In this document: in pieces, positions 1 through 6,918 of the stretch | How the letters are laid out: the number at the start of each line of letters is the position of its first letter | How positions within the stretch are numbered: position 1 is the stretch's first letter | From: Acidimicrobiia bacterium | Lineage (GTDB): Bacteria > Actinomycetota > Acidimicrobiia > Acidimicrobiales > Ilumatobacteraceae | DNA: 9,731 nucleotides | NCBI GenBank assembly: GCA_009927565.1 | Contig: RFMT01000225.1 | Coordinates: forward strand, 1 to 9,731 | Reading direction: 5' to 3' | Notes under the pieces: generated by a model | What the model was told of the DNA's origin: nothing | The model's database searches: none | What the model saw: only the letters and a program-made list of their open reading frames with translations | Translations under genes and position numbers: made by a program

Positions 1-67
1 AACAAGAATCGAACTTGTGACCTCATCCTTATCAGGGATGCGCTCTAACCAACTGAGCTATAGCCCC
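1..67 (-). tRNA. ileT: tRNA-Ile (anticodon GAT), 3' end cut by window edge
   Basis: Read on the minus strand, the sequence folds as a tRNA. The 5' acceptor strand GGGGCTA is at 67-61, followed by a D arm with GCTC/GAGC stems. The anticodon stem is CATCC/GGATG around the loop CTGATAA, with the anticodon GAT at 33-31. The T arm has ACAAG/CTTGT stems around TTCGATT at 18-2. The last bases of the 3' acceptor strand, the discriminator base and any CCA lie outside the window. The GAT anticodon reads the Ile codons ATC and ATT. It sits 25 bp after the DUF3566 gene on the same strand, as ileT does after Rv0007 in mycobacteria. No terminator is seen between them, so it may be co-transcribed or have its own promoter. 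Confidence 0.96.
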
Positions 68-92
68 GATTTTTAAACGAGGACTAGCAAGG

Positions 93-515
93 CTACTGCT
101 CAGTTTCGTCAGCCTCAACCGCGATAATTCGCACTTCTTCTTCAAGCACAGTAACTCGCACACCGCCCACAAGATCAGTTATCAAGTTAAAGATTGTCGC
201 CAAAAGCACCCACAGACCAGTTCCTAAAATTACGCCTAAAAGACCGAGAACCCAAAGATTGCCAAACAACTCGGAGCCATCAAATCTGAACGTCTCCCAG
301 CCGAATGACTCCATGAAATTTTCAACGTTGTCGAGTGTTCCTGTTGATTGTGCAACATTCCAGAGCAACACAAGCGAAATAAGCGATACGAAATAGCAAA
401 CCAAATGAAACGCCAGACCAACTTTGAACACAGACCATGGATCAATGTCGCGAATAACTCGCGAAACTCGTCTCACTCGTGGCTTAGTCGACACTGCACC
501 CGTCTTTTTGCTCAC
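93..515 (-). CDS. DUF3566 domain membrane protein (Rv0007-like)
   Basis: This is a 140-residue protein of the DUF3566 family, which is found in actinobacteria beside gyrA. Family-like stretches are visible: a basic N-terminal segment leading to IRDIDPWSVFKV (about 21-32), TGTLDNVENF (58-67) and FNLITDLVGGVRVTVLEEE near the C-terminus (109-127). Two hydrophobic segments, about 31-54 and 86-109, should span the membrane. The basic N-terminus (MSKKTGAVSTKPRVRRVSR) and acidic C-terminus would both lie on the same side, probably the cytoplasm. The start is GTG at 515-513 and overlaps the TGA stop of the upstream TadE-like gene by four bases (GTGA), which suggests translational coupling. The molecular function of the family is not established; in mycobacteria a related protein has been linked to the cell division machinery, but I cannot show that here. 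Confidence 0.93.
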   Translation of the reverse strand: MSKKTGAVSTKPRVRRVSRVIRDIDPWSVFKVGLAFHLVCYFVSLISLVLLWNVAQSTGTLDNVENFMESFGWETFRFDGSELFGNLWVLGLLGVILGTGLWVLLATIFNLITDLVGGVRVTVLEEEVRIIAVEADETEQ

Positions 516-802
516 CTTTGCAGTGTAGGCAGATCTAAACCCTCTGCCGACACAGCCACAGCCCGACGTACAACGTGATTAGCTTCAACAACAACGGTGC
601 ACTTATCGCTTAGCTTTTCTGTTTCGATCATTTGACCAAAGTTTTGTTCGGCAATTTTTCGGGCCAAATCTTCGTGTGCCATCACACAAGCCAGCGCCGA
701 TACATCAGCGGCAAACTGGCTCTGCTGTGCATCAAATAAACGCATACCGATATTCGACAGCGAATAAAGTGTCGCAGTCATCAACGACATGGTGATCAGC
801 AC
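512..802 (-). CDS. TadE-like pseudopilin-type protein; true start uncertain and probably upstream
   Basis: From GTG at 802 this encodes 96 residues. The protein resembles the short Rv3654c-type TadE-like family ('helicase/secretion neighbourhood TadE-like'): an N-terminal hydrophobic helix, then a helix of the type QSQFAADVSALACVMAHE, a second conserved Cys (SDKCTVVV) and a small beta-rich tail. The family normally begins with a charged residue plus GSAT just before the membrane helix. Here that motif, ESGSATFFVL, lies in the same frame upstream of the GTG (826-797), so a start at 802 would cut the motif and part of the helix. No ATG, GTG or TTG exists between 803 and the in-frame gyrA stop at 859-857; only ATT codons at 850-848 and 838-836 could serve. 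No clear ribosome binding site is visible for any choice. Its stop overlaps the next start by 4 bp. TadE-like proteins are usually exported minor pilins or pilus-assembly parts, but no other tad gene is in the window. Confidence 0.72.
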   Translation of the reverse strand: MLITMSLMTATLYSLSNIGMRLFDAQQSQFAADVSALACVMAHEDLARKIAEQNFGQMIETEKLSDKCTVVVEANHVVRRAVAVSAEGLDLPTLQR

Positions 803-844
803 GAAAAAAGTTGCTGAGCCACTTTCATGCTTCGAAATATTAGA

Positions 845-864
845 AAGAATAAAAAATTATTCTT
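845..864. repeat. AT-rich perfect inverted repeat spanning the gyrA stop codon
   Basis: AAGAATAA (845-852) and TTATTCTT (857-864) are exact reverse complements separated by AAAA. The right arm contains the gyrA stop codon (859-857). Only one of the eight pairs is G:C, so a hairpin in RNA would be weak. On the minus-strand transcript the arms are followed by CTAATATTTCG rather than a run of U, so it is a poor intrinsic terminator. It lies where the downstream TadE-like gene ought to be initiated. Confidence 0.5.
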
Positions 865-3376
865 CGTCGCTAGCCAAGATCGGCGCCACCGACGCAACAA
901 CCTGACCTGCACCAAGACTCATGACGCGCACGCCGGTGGCGGCACGACCTTGGCTTGAAATTTCTTTGACTGGAGTACGAATTGTTGTACCTGCCGATGA
1001 CACCGCAACAATTTCGTCTTCGATTCCGACCATGAACGCTGCCACTACTCGACCTTTTTTACCGGTCAACTTGATGCCGATCATGCCCATGCCGCCGCGA
1101 CCTTTGCGGGTGAAGTTACTGAGTTGCGTGCGTTTGCCATAACCAGACTCGGTCACGAGCAAAATTGAGGCATCATCTTTGGCCACATCAACTGAAACGA
1201 CTTCGTCGCCCGCGCGCAAACGCATGCCGCGCACACCTGCGGCAGAGCGCCCCATTGGTCGAACTTGTTTTTCGGAGAAGCGAATCGTTTGACCACCACG
1301 ACTGACGATGAATACGTCGTCGGTGCCGCCGGTTTCAATAACACGCACAAGTTCGTCTTTTGGTCGCAATTTGAGAGCGATCAAACCATCACGACGCGAT
1401 GAGTCATATTCGTTGAAAGCTGTCTTTTTAACCTGGCCTTGTCGCGACACGAAGAACAAATAACGAGTACCGGGGAATTCGCGTGTGTCAATGATCGCCT
1501 GAATTGTTTCACCGTTTTGCAATGGCAAAAGGTTGACAATTGGAATGCCTTTGGCTGTACGTTCACGTTCAGGTATCTCGAGTGCGCGTAAACGGTAAAC
1601 CCGACCACGATTTGAAAAGAACAGAAGATACGCATGAGACGTCGTGAAAATTACGTTGCGCACGATGTCGGCATCCTTCATTTTTGCGCCTGATACTCCA
1701 CGGCCGCCTCGACCCTGTGATCTGAACGAGTCGGCAGAGACGCTCTTGATGTATTGGGCTTGGGTCATCACAACCACAAGTTCGCGATTATCGACCAGGT
1801 CTTCAACACTCATTTCGCCAACATCAGCGGTGATTTTGCAGACACGATCGGTGGCGAATGTCTCGCGAACTGCCGAAAGTTCTTTCGAAATCACTGCTCG
1901 TAGTTTTTTGTCGTCATTCAATATTGCTTTTAGTTCTTTGATCTGTGCCTGAACATCTTTTTGCTCGGTTTCAAGATCAATTCGTGACAAGCGGGTCAAC
2001 TGACGTAATTGCATATCAAGAATGTCGATTGCTTGACGCTCAGTGAAACCAAATTGTTTGCCCATCAGGGCTGCTTTTGCAGCATTGCCGTCTTCGCTAC
2101 CACGAATCACTTTGATCACGGCATCAATGACATTAAGTGCCTTGAGACGACCCTCAAGAATGTGGCCACGATCTTGGGCTTTCTTGAGGCGATAGTTGCT
2201 GCGTCGAGTGATTACGTCGATTTGGTGACGTACATACCCTTGCAACGCGTCACGAAGGTTGACGGTACGCGGTACGCCGTCGACAAGTGCAACCATGTTT
2301 ACCGGGAAACTTGTTTGCAAGGTCGTGAGTTTGAACAAGTTGTTCATTACAACGTTTGAGTTGGCGTCACGTTTGAGTGTGATAATCAAATTTGTTTCGC
2401 CACCCGAAGAGTTGTCGTTGACATCGGCAATGCCATCGAGTTCTCCACCGTCGACAAGCTCTTGAATTCGTGCGGCAATCGCTGAGCAACTCGCCTGATA
2501 CGGCAATTCTGTGACAACAATGCGCATTTGACCGCGCGCGCCATCTTCAATTGCAACTTTCGCCCGCATTTTGATGCTGCCTCGACCAGTTTTGTAGGCC
2601 TCATTGATGCCACTTCGACCCAAAATCAAACCGCCCGTTGGAAAATCTGGACCTTTGACGAACTTCATCAAGTCCGCGACCGACGCCTCGGGGTTGTCGA
2701 TCAAGTGAAGCGTTGCATCAACAACTTCACCAAGGTTGTGCGGCGGAATACTGGTTGCCATACCAACAGCGATGCCTTGCGAACCATTGACCAACAAGTT
2801 TGGAAACCGAGATGGCAAAACTGATGGCTCTTCTGAAGTGCCGTCATAGTTTGAAATTAAATCAACCGTGTCTTCGTCGATGTCTGCGAGCAGTTGCATC
2901 GCCAACGGATGCAAACGCGACTCGGTATAACGACTCGCAGCCGGGCCAAAGTCCGGAGAGCCATAGTTGCCATGGAAATCAATTAACGGGTGACGAAGCG
3001 AAAACGGTTGAGCCATTCGCACCAAAGCGTCGTAGATCGCGCCGTCGCCGTGTGGGTGATATCGCGCCATTGTGTCGCCGGTAACGCGAGCGCACTTAAC
3101 AAAAGGTCGATCTGGTCGGAAGCCTTGCTGATGCATATCCCAGATAATTCGGCGGTGCACCGGCTTTAGGCCGTCACGCACGTCGGGCAACGCCCGCGAC
3201 ATGATTACCGACATCGCGTAGTCAATGAACGATCTTTCCATTTCGTCTTGAAGCTGCACCGGCTGAACACCTTCGTTTGGTGCAAGTGGCAATTGTGCGG
3301 CCCCAGTATTTTTTGACGACGACGCTTTAGTCGTTGCCTTCTTGTTCAACTTCTTAGCTGGTTTTTTTGCCGCCAT
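857..3376 (-). CDS. gyrA: DNA gyrase subunit A
   Basis: Subunit A of the type IIA topoisomerase that introduces negative supercoils using ATP; it forms A2B2 with GyrB. The 839-residue length fits the family. Residues 2-28 are a Lys/Ala/Ser-rich extension, followed by the breakage-reunion domain (VQLQDEMERSFIDYAMSVIM, 40-59). The catalytic tyrosine is Tyr150 in AASRYTESRL, preceded by the quinolone-determining segment HPHGDGAIYDAL (107-118). A coiled-coil arm and tower region cover about 370-510. The C-terminal beta-pinwheel (about 530-830) has the GyrA box QGRGGRG at 554-560 and repeated blade motifs such as GRSAAGVRGMRL (709-720), RKGRGGMGMIGIKL (757-770) and GRAATGVRVMSL (810-821). The acidic tail is ASDEE. 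The ATG start has AGGA ten bases upstream (3390-3387). The gene begins 27 bp after gyrB, so the two are very likely one operon. Gly112 occupies the position of E. coli Ser83. Confidence 0.99.
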   Translation of the reverse strand: MAAKKPAKKLNKKATTKASSSKNTGAAQLPLAPNEGVQPVQLQDEMERSFIDYAMSVIMSRALPDVRDGLKPVHRRIIWDMHQQGFRPDRPFVKCARVTGDTMARYHPHGDGAIYDALVRMAQPFSLRHPLIDFHGNYGSPDFGPAASRYTESRLHPLAMQLLADIDEDTVDLISNYDGTSEEPSVLPSRFPNLLVNGSQGIAVGMATSIPPHNLGEVVDATLHLIDNPEASVADLMKFVKGPDFPTGGLILGRSGINEAYKTGRGSIKMRAKVAIEDGARGQMRIVVTELPYQASCSAIAARIQELVDGGELDGIADVNDNSSGGETNLIITLKRDANSNVVMNNLFKLTTLQTSFPVNMVALVDGVPRTVNLRDALQGYVRHQIDVITRRSNYRLKKAQDRGHILEGRLKALNVIDAVIKVIRGSEDGNAAKAALMGKQFGFTERQAIDILDMQLRQLTRLSRIDLETEQKDVQAQIKELKAILNDDKKLRAVISKELSAVRETFATDRVCKITADVGEMSVEDLVDNRELVVVMTQAQYIKSVSADSFRSQGRGGRGVSGAKMKDADIVRNVIFTTSHAYLLFFSNRGRVYRLRALEIPERERTAKGIPIVNLLPLQNGETIQAIIDTREFPGTRYLFFVSRQGQVKKTAFNEYDSSRRDGLIALKLRPKDELVRVIETGGTDDVFIVSRGGQTIRFSEKQVRPMGRSAAGVRGMRLRAGDEVVSVDVAKDDASILLVTESGYGKRTQLSNFTRKGRGGMGMIGIKLTGKKGRVVAAFMVGIEDEIVAVSSAGTTIRTPVKEISSQGRAATGVRVMSLGAGQVVASVAPILASDEE

Positions 3377-3403
3377 AGTCGTCGTGTCCTAATCGCTGAG
3401 TAC

Positions 3404-5371
3404 TTAGAAGTCGAGGTTGCGCACATCGCGTGCATTTTTTTGGATGAAGGATTTGCGGCTCTCAACATCGTCGCCCATCAACACGCTCATAATGTTTTCG
3501 GCTTCGGCTGCTTCTTCAACGTTGACCTGCAACAAAGTTCTGGTGGCCGAGTCCATTGTTGTACTGCGAAGTTCTTGCCAGTCCATTTCACCCAGACCTT
3601 TAAGACGTTGGAACTCTTTTTTGTGATTTGGGTTTGCCGTCAAGAATTTTTCTTTGGCTGATTCGTCTTTTAGATATGTTTTCTCTTTGCCAACCTCGGT
3701 CGAAAACAAAGGTGGTTGTGCGATGTAGATAAAGCCGCTTTCAACCATCGGTCGCATTTGTCGGTAAAAGAATGTCAACAGCAAAGTACGAATGTGGCTG
3801 CCATCGACATCGGCGTCGGCCAAAATAATCACCTTGTGATAGCGGGCTTTTTCAGCGGAAAATTCGTCGTTGCCGACACCGCCACCTATCGCCGTGATCA
3901 GCGCTTGTACTTCGGTGTTTTTCAGCATTTTGTCGAGACGAGCACGCTCGACATTTAAAATTTTTCCGCGGATTGGCAAAATCGCTTGGGTGCGCGGGTC
4001 TCGCGCATCAACTGCGGTGCCACCTGCCGAGTCACCTTCAACAATGAATAACTCGCTCTCGGCTGGATTGCCACTTTGACAGTCTTTTAGTTTGTCGGGC
4101 ATACCAGCACCACTAAGCGCAGTCTTGCGTCGCACGGCATTGCGTGCATTTTTTGCGGCGATACGCGCTTGAGCAGCAGCAACAGCTTTTTTAACAATTC
4201 GATTTGCCTCGGTTGGATTTTCGAGCATCCACTCTTCGAGTTTGGTGTTGGTTTCTTTTTGGACGAACGACCGAATCGAAACGTTGCCGAGTTTGGCTTT
4301 AGTTTGACCTTCAAATTGCGGGTCGCGCAGTTTTACGGTGACAATCGCTGTCAAGCCTTCGCGAATATCTTCACCGAGAAGGTTTTCATCTTTTTCTTTG
4401 AGGCCACCTGACGATCGCGCGTATTTATTGACCACTGAGGTAAGGGCGGTCTTAAAACCCTCGACATGCATGCCACCTTCAATGGTCGAAATGCCGTTGG
4501 CATAGCCATAAATACCCTCGTAATAGCCCGTATTCCACTGCAAAGCAATTTCGAGGGTTTGGTCTGATTCGCTGGCTTCGTAATATGCGACCTTGTTGAA
4601 CAATGATTCTCGCGAAACATTTAGGTGCTTTACGAAATCGACGATGCCACCCTTGTATTGATAGGTGACTTTGTCTTTTTTGCCGGCACGCTTGTCTTCA
4701 AAAACAACTTCAAGGTCACGATTTAAAAATGCGATCGTTTGCAGCCGCTCGAGAACTGTGCGCGCAACAAATTCGACACCTTCAGAAGCAAAAATTTCTG
4801 GATCGGGATAAAAAGTGATCGAAGTGCCGTTTGTCTTTGACGGTGATGAACCAAGTTTTTGAATTTTTGATTTTGGTTTTCCGCCGTCAACAAACTCTTG
4901 TTTGAACCTTGTGCCGTCGCGATCAATTTCTGCGATCAATTTTTTTGACAAAGCATTGACAACACTGACACCTACACCGTGCAAACCACCCGAAACTTTG
5001 TAGCCGTCTCCGCCGAATTTTCCGCCGGCATGCAGAACTGTAAGAACAACTTCAAGTGCACTCTTGCCTTTGTGTGGACCCGACGGATAAGGATCAACCG
5101 GGATACCGCGACCGTTGTCTTGCACCTGGCAAGAACCGTCTTCGTGCAAAATGATCGTAATTTTGGTGCAGAACCCTGCCATTGCCTCATCAACAGAGTT
5201 GTCGACAACTTCCCAAATGAGGTGATGTAAGCCGTTTAACCCGGTCGAACCGATGTACATACCCGGACGTTTGCGAACCGGATCAAGACCCTCAAGTACC
5301 TGAATATCTTTGGCTGCATAAGTGGCCGAACCGCTCTTTCCAGACGCTGGTTTCGCTTTAGTTACAGCCAT
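3404..5371 (-). CDS. gyrB: DNA gyrase subunit B
   Basis: ATPase subunit of DNA gyrase, 655 residues, the short form without the long insert of proteobacterial GyrB. The GHKL ATPase domain shows EVVDNSVDEA (54-63), with the expected catalytic Glu54 and Mg-binding Asn58, then DNGRGIP (85-91), and the ATP-lid segment GGKFGGDGYKVSGGLHGVG (116-134). The transducer domain carries the QTK loop at 356-358 (QTKAKLGN). The TOPRIM domain has EGDSAGG (445-451), the metal-binding DADVDG (519-524) and HIRTLLLTFFYR; the tail has KGLGEM (591-596) and the final RKSFIQKNA segment. After EGDSAGG the usual SAK-x-GR run is replaced by TAVDARD. The ATG start is preceded by a good purine-rich site, AAAAGGTG (5387-5380). 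A 69-bp gap separates it from dciA, enough for a separate promoter, but I see only weak -10-like hexamers (such as TAGAAT at 5436-5431) and do not call one. Confidence 0.99.
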   Translation of the reverse strand: MAVTKAKPASGKSGSATYAAKDIQVLEGLDPVRKRPGMYIGSTGLNGLHHLIWEVVDNSVDEAMAGFCTKITIILHEDGSCQVQDNGRGIPVDPYPSGPHKGKSALEVVLTVLHAGGKFGGDGYKVSGGLHGVGVSVVNALSKKLIAEIDRDGTRFKQEFVDGGKPKSKIQKLGSSPSKTNGTSITFYPDPEIFASEGVEFVARTVLERLQTIAFLNRDLEVVFEDKRAGKKDKVTYQYKGGIVDFVKHLNVSRESLFNKVAYYEASESDQTLEIALQWNTGYYEGIYGYANGISTIEGGMHVEGFKTALTSVVNKYARSSGGLKEKDENLLGEDIREGLTAIVTVKLRDPQFEGQTKAKLGNVSIRSFVQKETNTKLEEWMLENPTEANRIVKKAVAAAQARIAAKNARNAVRRKTALSGAGMPDKLKDCQSGNPAESELFIVEGDSAGGTAVDARDPRTQAILPIRGKILNVERARLDKMLKNTEVQALITAIGGGVGNDEFSAEKARYHKVIILADADVDGSHIRTLLLTFFYRQMRPMVESGFIYIAQPPLFSTEVGKEKTYLKDESAKEKFLTANPNHKKEFQRLKGLGEMDWQELRSTTMDSATRTLLQVNVEEAAEAENIMSVLMGDDVESRKSFIQKNARDVRNLDF

Positions 5372-5440
5372 TTTTTGGGCACCTTTTAGTTGACTTTGAT
5401 ACTGATTTTCGCTCGTATTTAGGCAAAATTATTCTACTCT

Positions 5441-5791
5441 CTAACTGTTCGCGCGACCTGATTTTACGCGGATGTCTATTCCGCTAATTGTGGTGCCAGT
5501 GTGATGACTAAGGCTCGTGCAAATATCTCGCTCGAGAAATTTCATGTGAGTTGACCAGGCCGGGTCGTCAACTTCGATTAACAGACGCCCGCGATCAAGT
5601 TTGATCGGTGTGACATGAGTAGCAACCTGCTCACCGACAAGTTCTTGCCATAACCCAAAAACCCCCGACACTGTGTCGATGTTCGGCGAACCGAGACTAT
5701 GCAACAACCGATTTAACTCGTCGCTCAGTTTCGACTCGGATCTCGAGGTCGAATCTGCGTCGAATTCTTCGGAATTGCTTTCATCAATCAT
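5441..5791 (-). CDS. dciA: DUF721/DciA-family protein, probable replicative helicase partner
   Basis: This 116-residue protein matches the DUF721 family that sits between recF and gyrB in actinobacteria. Its first 20 residues are acidic and Ser-rich and probably disordered. The DUF721 core then runs from about residue 22 to 110, with the expected pattern FGLWQELVGEQVATHVTPIKL (45-65) and RLLIEVDDPAWSTHMKFL (69-86), including Trp48, the VG pair, His59 and the PAW motif at 77-79. In bacteria lacking DnaC or DnaI loaders, DciA binds the helicase DnaB and helps bring it to the origin; assigning that role here rests on family and location. The ATG at 5791-5789 lies inside the recF end, overlapping it by eight bases, and has no clear ribosome binding site. 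Translation coupled to recF is therefore likely. Confidence 0.9.
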   Translation of the reverse strand: MIDESNSEEFDADSTSRSESKLSDELNRLLHSLGSPNIDTVSGVFGLWQELVGEQVATHVTPIKLDRGRLLIEVDDPAWSTHMKFLERDICTSLSHHTGTTISGIDIRVKSGRANS

Positions 5792-6875
5792 GGGGTGTTG
5801 AGATTACCGTGCCAGCCTTAATCAAAACCCTCTTAGATATGTGTGCGTCAACGGGTAAATCGGAGGCTGTGGTAATCAAAACCTGCCCGACCGGAAAGTG
5901 ATTAATCAGAGCCCGTGCCCTGTCTGGGTCAAGTTCTGAAAGGACATCGTCCAAAATCAGAATCGGAATCTCGCCCACACTTTGGCTGATGAAACGATGC
6001 AGAGCAAGCCGCAGTGCTAAGGCCATTGTTCGCTGCTCGCCTTGTGAAGCATGTGTTCGTGCCGGCAAATCGTTGATTGAAATTTCAAAATCATCACGAT
6101 GTGGACCGACTGTTGTGACAATTCGTCGCAAATCTTCGGCGCGCGACTCAGCAAGGCACTTCGCCAGACCAATTTTTAACCATTCGGGTGAATAATCGAT
6201 CACAACGTTGCTTGGTCGTTGTGCGAGTTCTTCGTAGGCGTGAACAATGAACGGCGTTAGTTTTAACACGAGTTCATTTCTCGCATTGCCAAGTTGAGTG
6301 CCAGAACTAGAAAGTTTTTCGTCCCACAAATCGAGCATTGAGGCGACGGCACTGTTTAGTCGACCTCCTGATTGTTTCAACACGGCGTTTCGTTGTCGCA
6401 CAATTCGATCTACTTCAAGACGCAGAGCATCATTTTTTGTGGCCAGAGCAACAAGTGAGTCATCTAAAAAGTCGCGCCTCAGATGTGGGCCACCTTTAAC
6501 AAGTTCGAGGTCGTCGGGCGAAAAGACCGTTGTTCGCACCATGCCCAATAAATCGCGTGTTTTAGGCAGTTTTGTGCCGTTCACCAGTACTTGGTTTCGA
6601 CCCTGAGTTGTCAGTCTCGCCTCGATCAGAATCTCGCGTCCGTCATCGTGTAGCACACGCGCGCGAATGAACGCAGTGGTTGTGCCCAAACGAATCATCG
6701 CCTCGGTTGGTACACCGCGGAAACTTTTCATGGTCGACAGATAAGCCAACGCCTCAGTCAAATTAGTTTTGCCTTGACCGTTGGAGCCAATAATCGCGTT
6801 GACTCCCGAGTCGAAATCAATTTGCGCGTTCGTATAGTTGCGAAAGTCGCTGAGTTGAATTTGTTGCAGTATCAC
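5784..6875 (-). CDS. recF: DNA replication and repair protein RecF
   Basis: SMC/ABC-like ATPase that binds gapped DNA and helps load RecA with RecO and RecR. The length of 363 residues is normal. Visible motifs are the N-terminal LSDFRNY (8-14), Walker A GSNGQGKTN (30-38, Lys36/Thr37), FSPDDLELVKGGPHLRRDFLD (118-138), the ABC signature region SQGEQRTMALALRLA (277-291) and Walker B ILILDDVLSELDPDR (305-319) with the D-loop. The start GTG at 6875-6873 is fixed by an in-frame TAA only three codons upstream (6884-6882) and by the usual RecF N-terminus. No ribosome binding site is visible in front of it (CTAACTCGAC), although it lies only 43 bp after dnaN; how it is initiated is unclear. The 3' end overlaps dciA by eight bases. 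Confidence 0.98.
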   Translation of the reverse strand: MILQQIQLSDFRNYTNAQIDFDSGVNAIIGSNGQGKTNLTEALAYLSTMKSFRGVPTEAMIRLGTTTAFIRARVLHDDGREILIEARLTTQGRNQVLVNGTKLPKTRDLLGMVRTTVFSPDDLELVKGGPHLRRDFLDDSLVALATKNDALRLEVDRIVRQRNAVLKQSGGRLNSAVASMLDLWDEKLSSSGTQLGNARNELVLKLTPFIVHAYEELAQRPSNVVIDYSPEWLKIGLAKCLAESRAEDLRRIVTTVGPHRDDFEISINDLPARTHASQGEQRTMALALRLALHRFISQSVGEIPILILDDVLSELDPDRARALINHFPVGQVLITTASDLPVDAHISKRVLIKAGTVISTPHD

Positions 6876-6918
6876 GTCGAGTTAGTTGATGCTGCTGTTG
6901 ATTAAACGCAACGCTGAA

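Noticed and set aside
826..828. ATG upstream of the TadE-like gene
   Set aside because: It is in a different frame and stops after about ten codons, so it cannot start the gene without a frameshift; the ESGSAT motif shows the gene's own frame is already correct here.
5372..5440. Possible promoter in the dciA-gyrB gap
   Set aside because: TAGAAT and TAAATA hexamers are present, but no matching -35 at the usual distance; too weak to call.
6298..6606. 102-codon plus-strand open frame opposite recF
   Set aside because: Entirely inside recF, whose Walker and signature motifs are intact; Ser/Arg-rich shadow composition.
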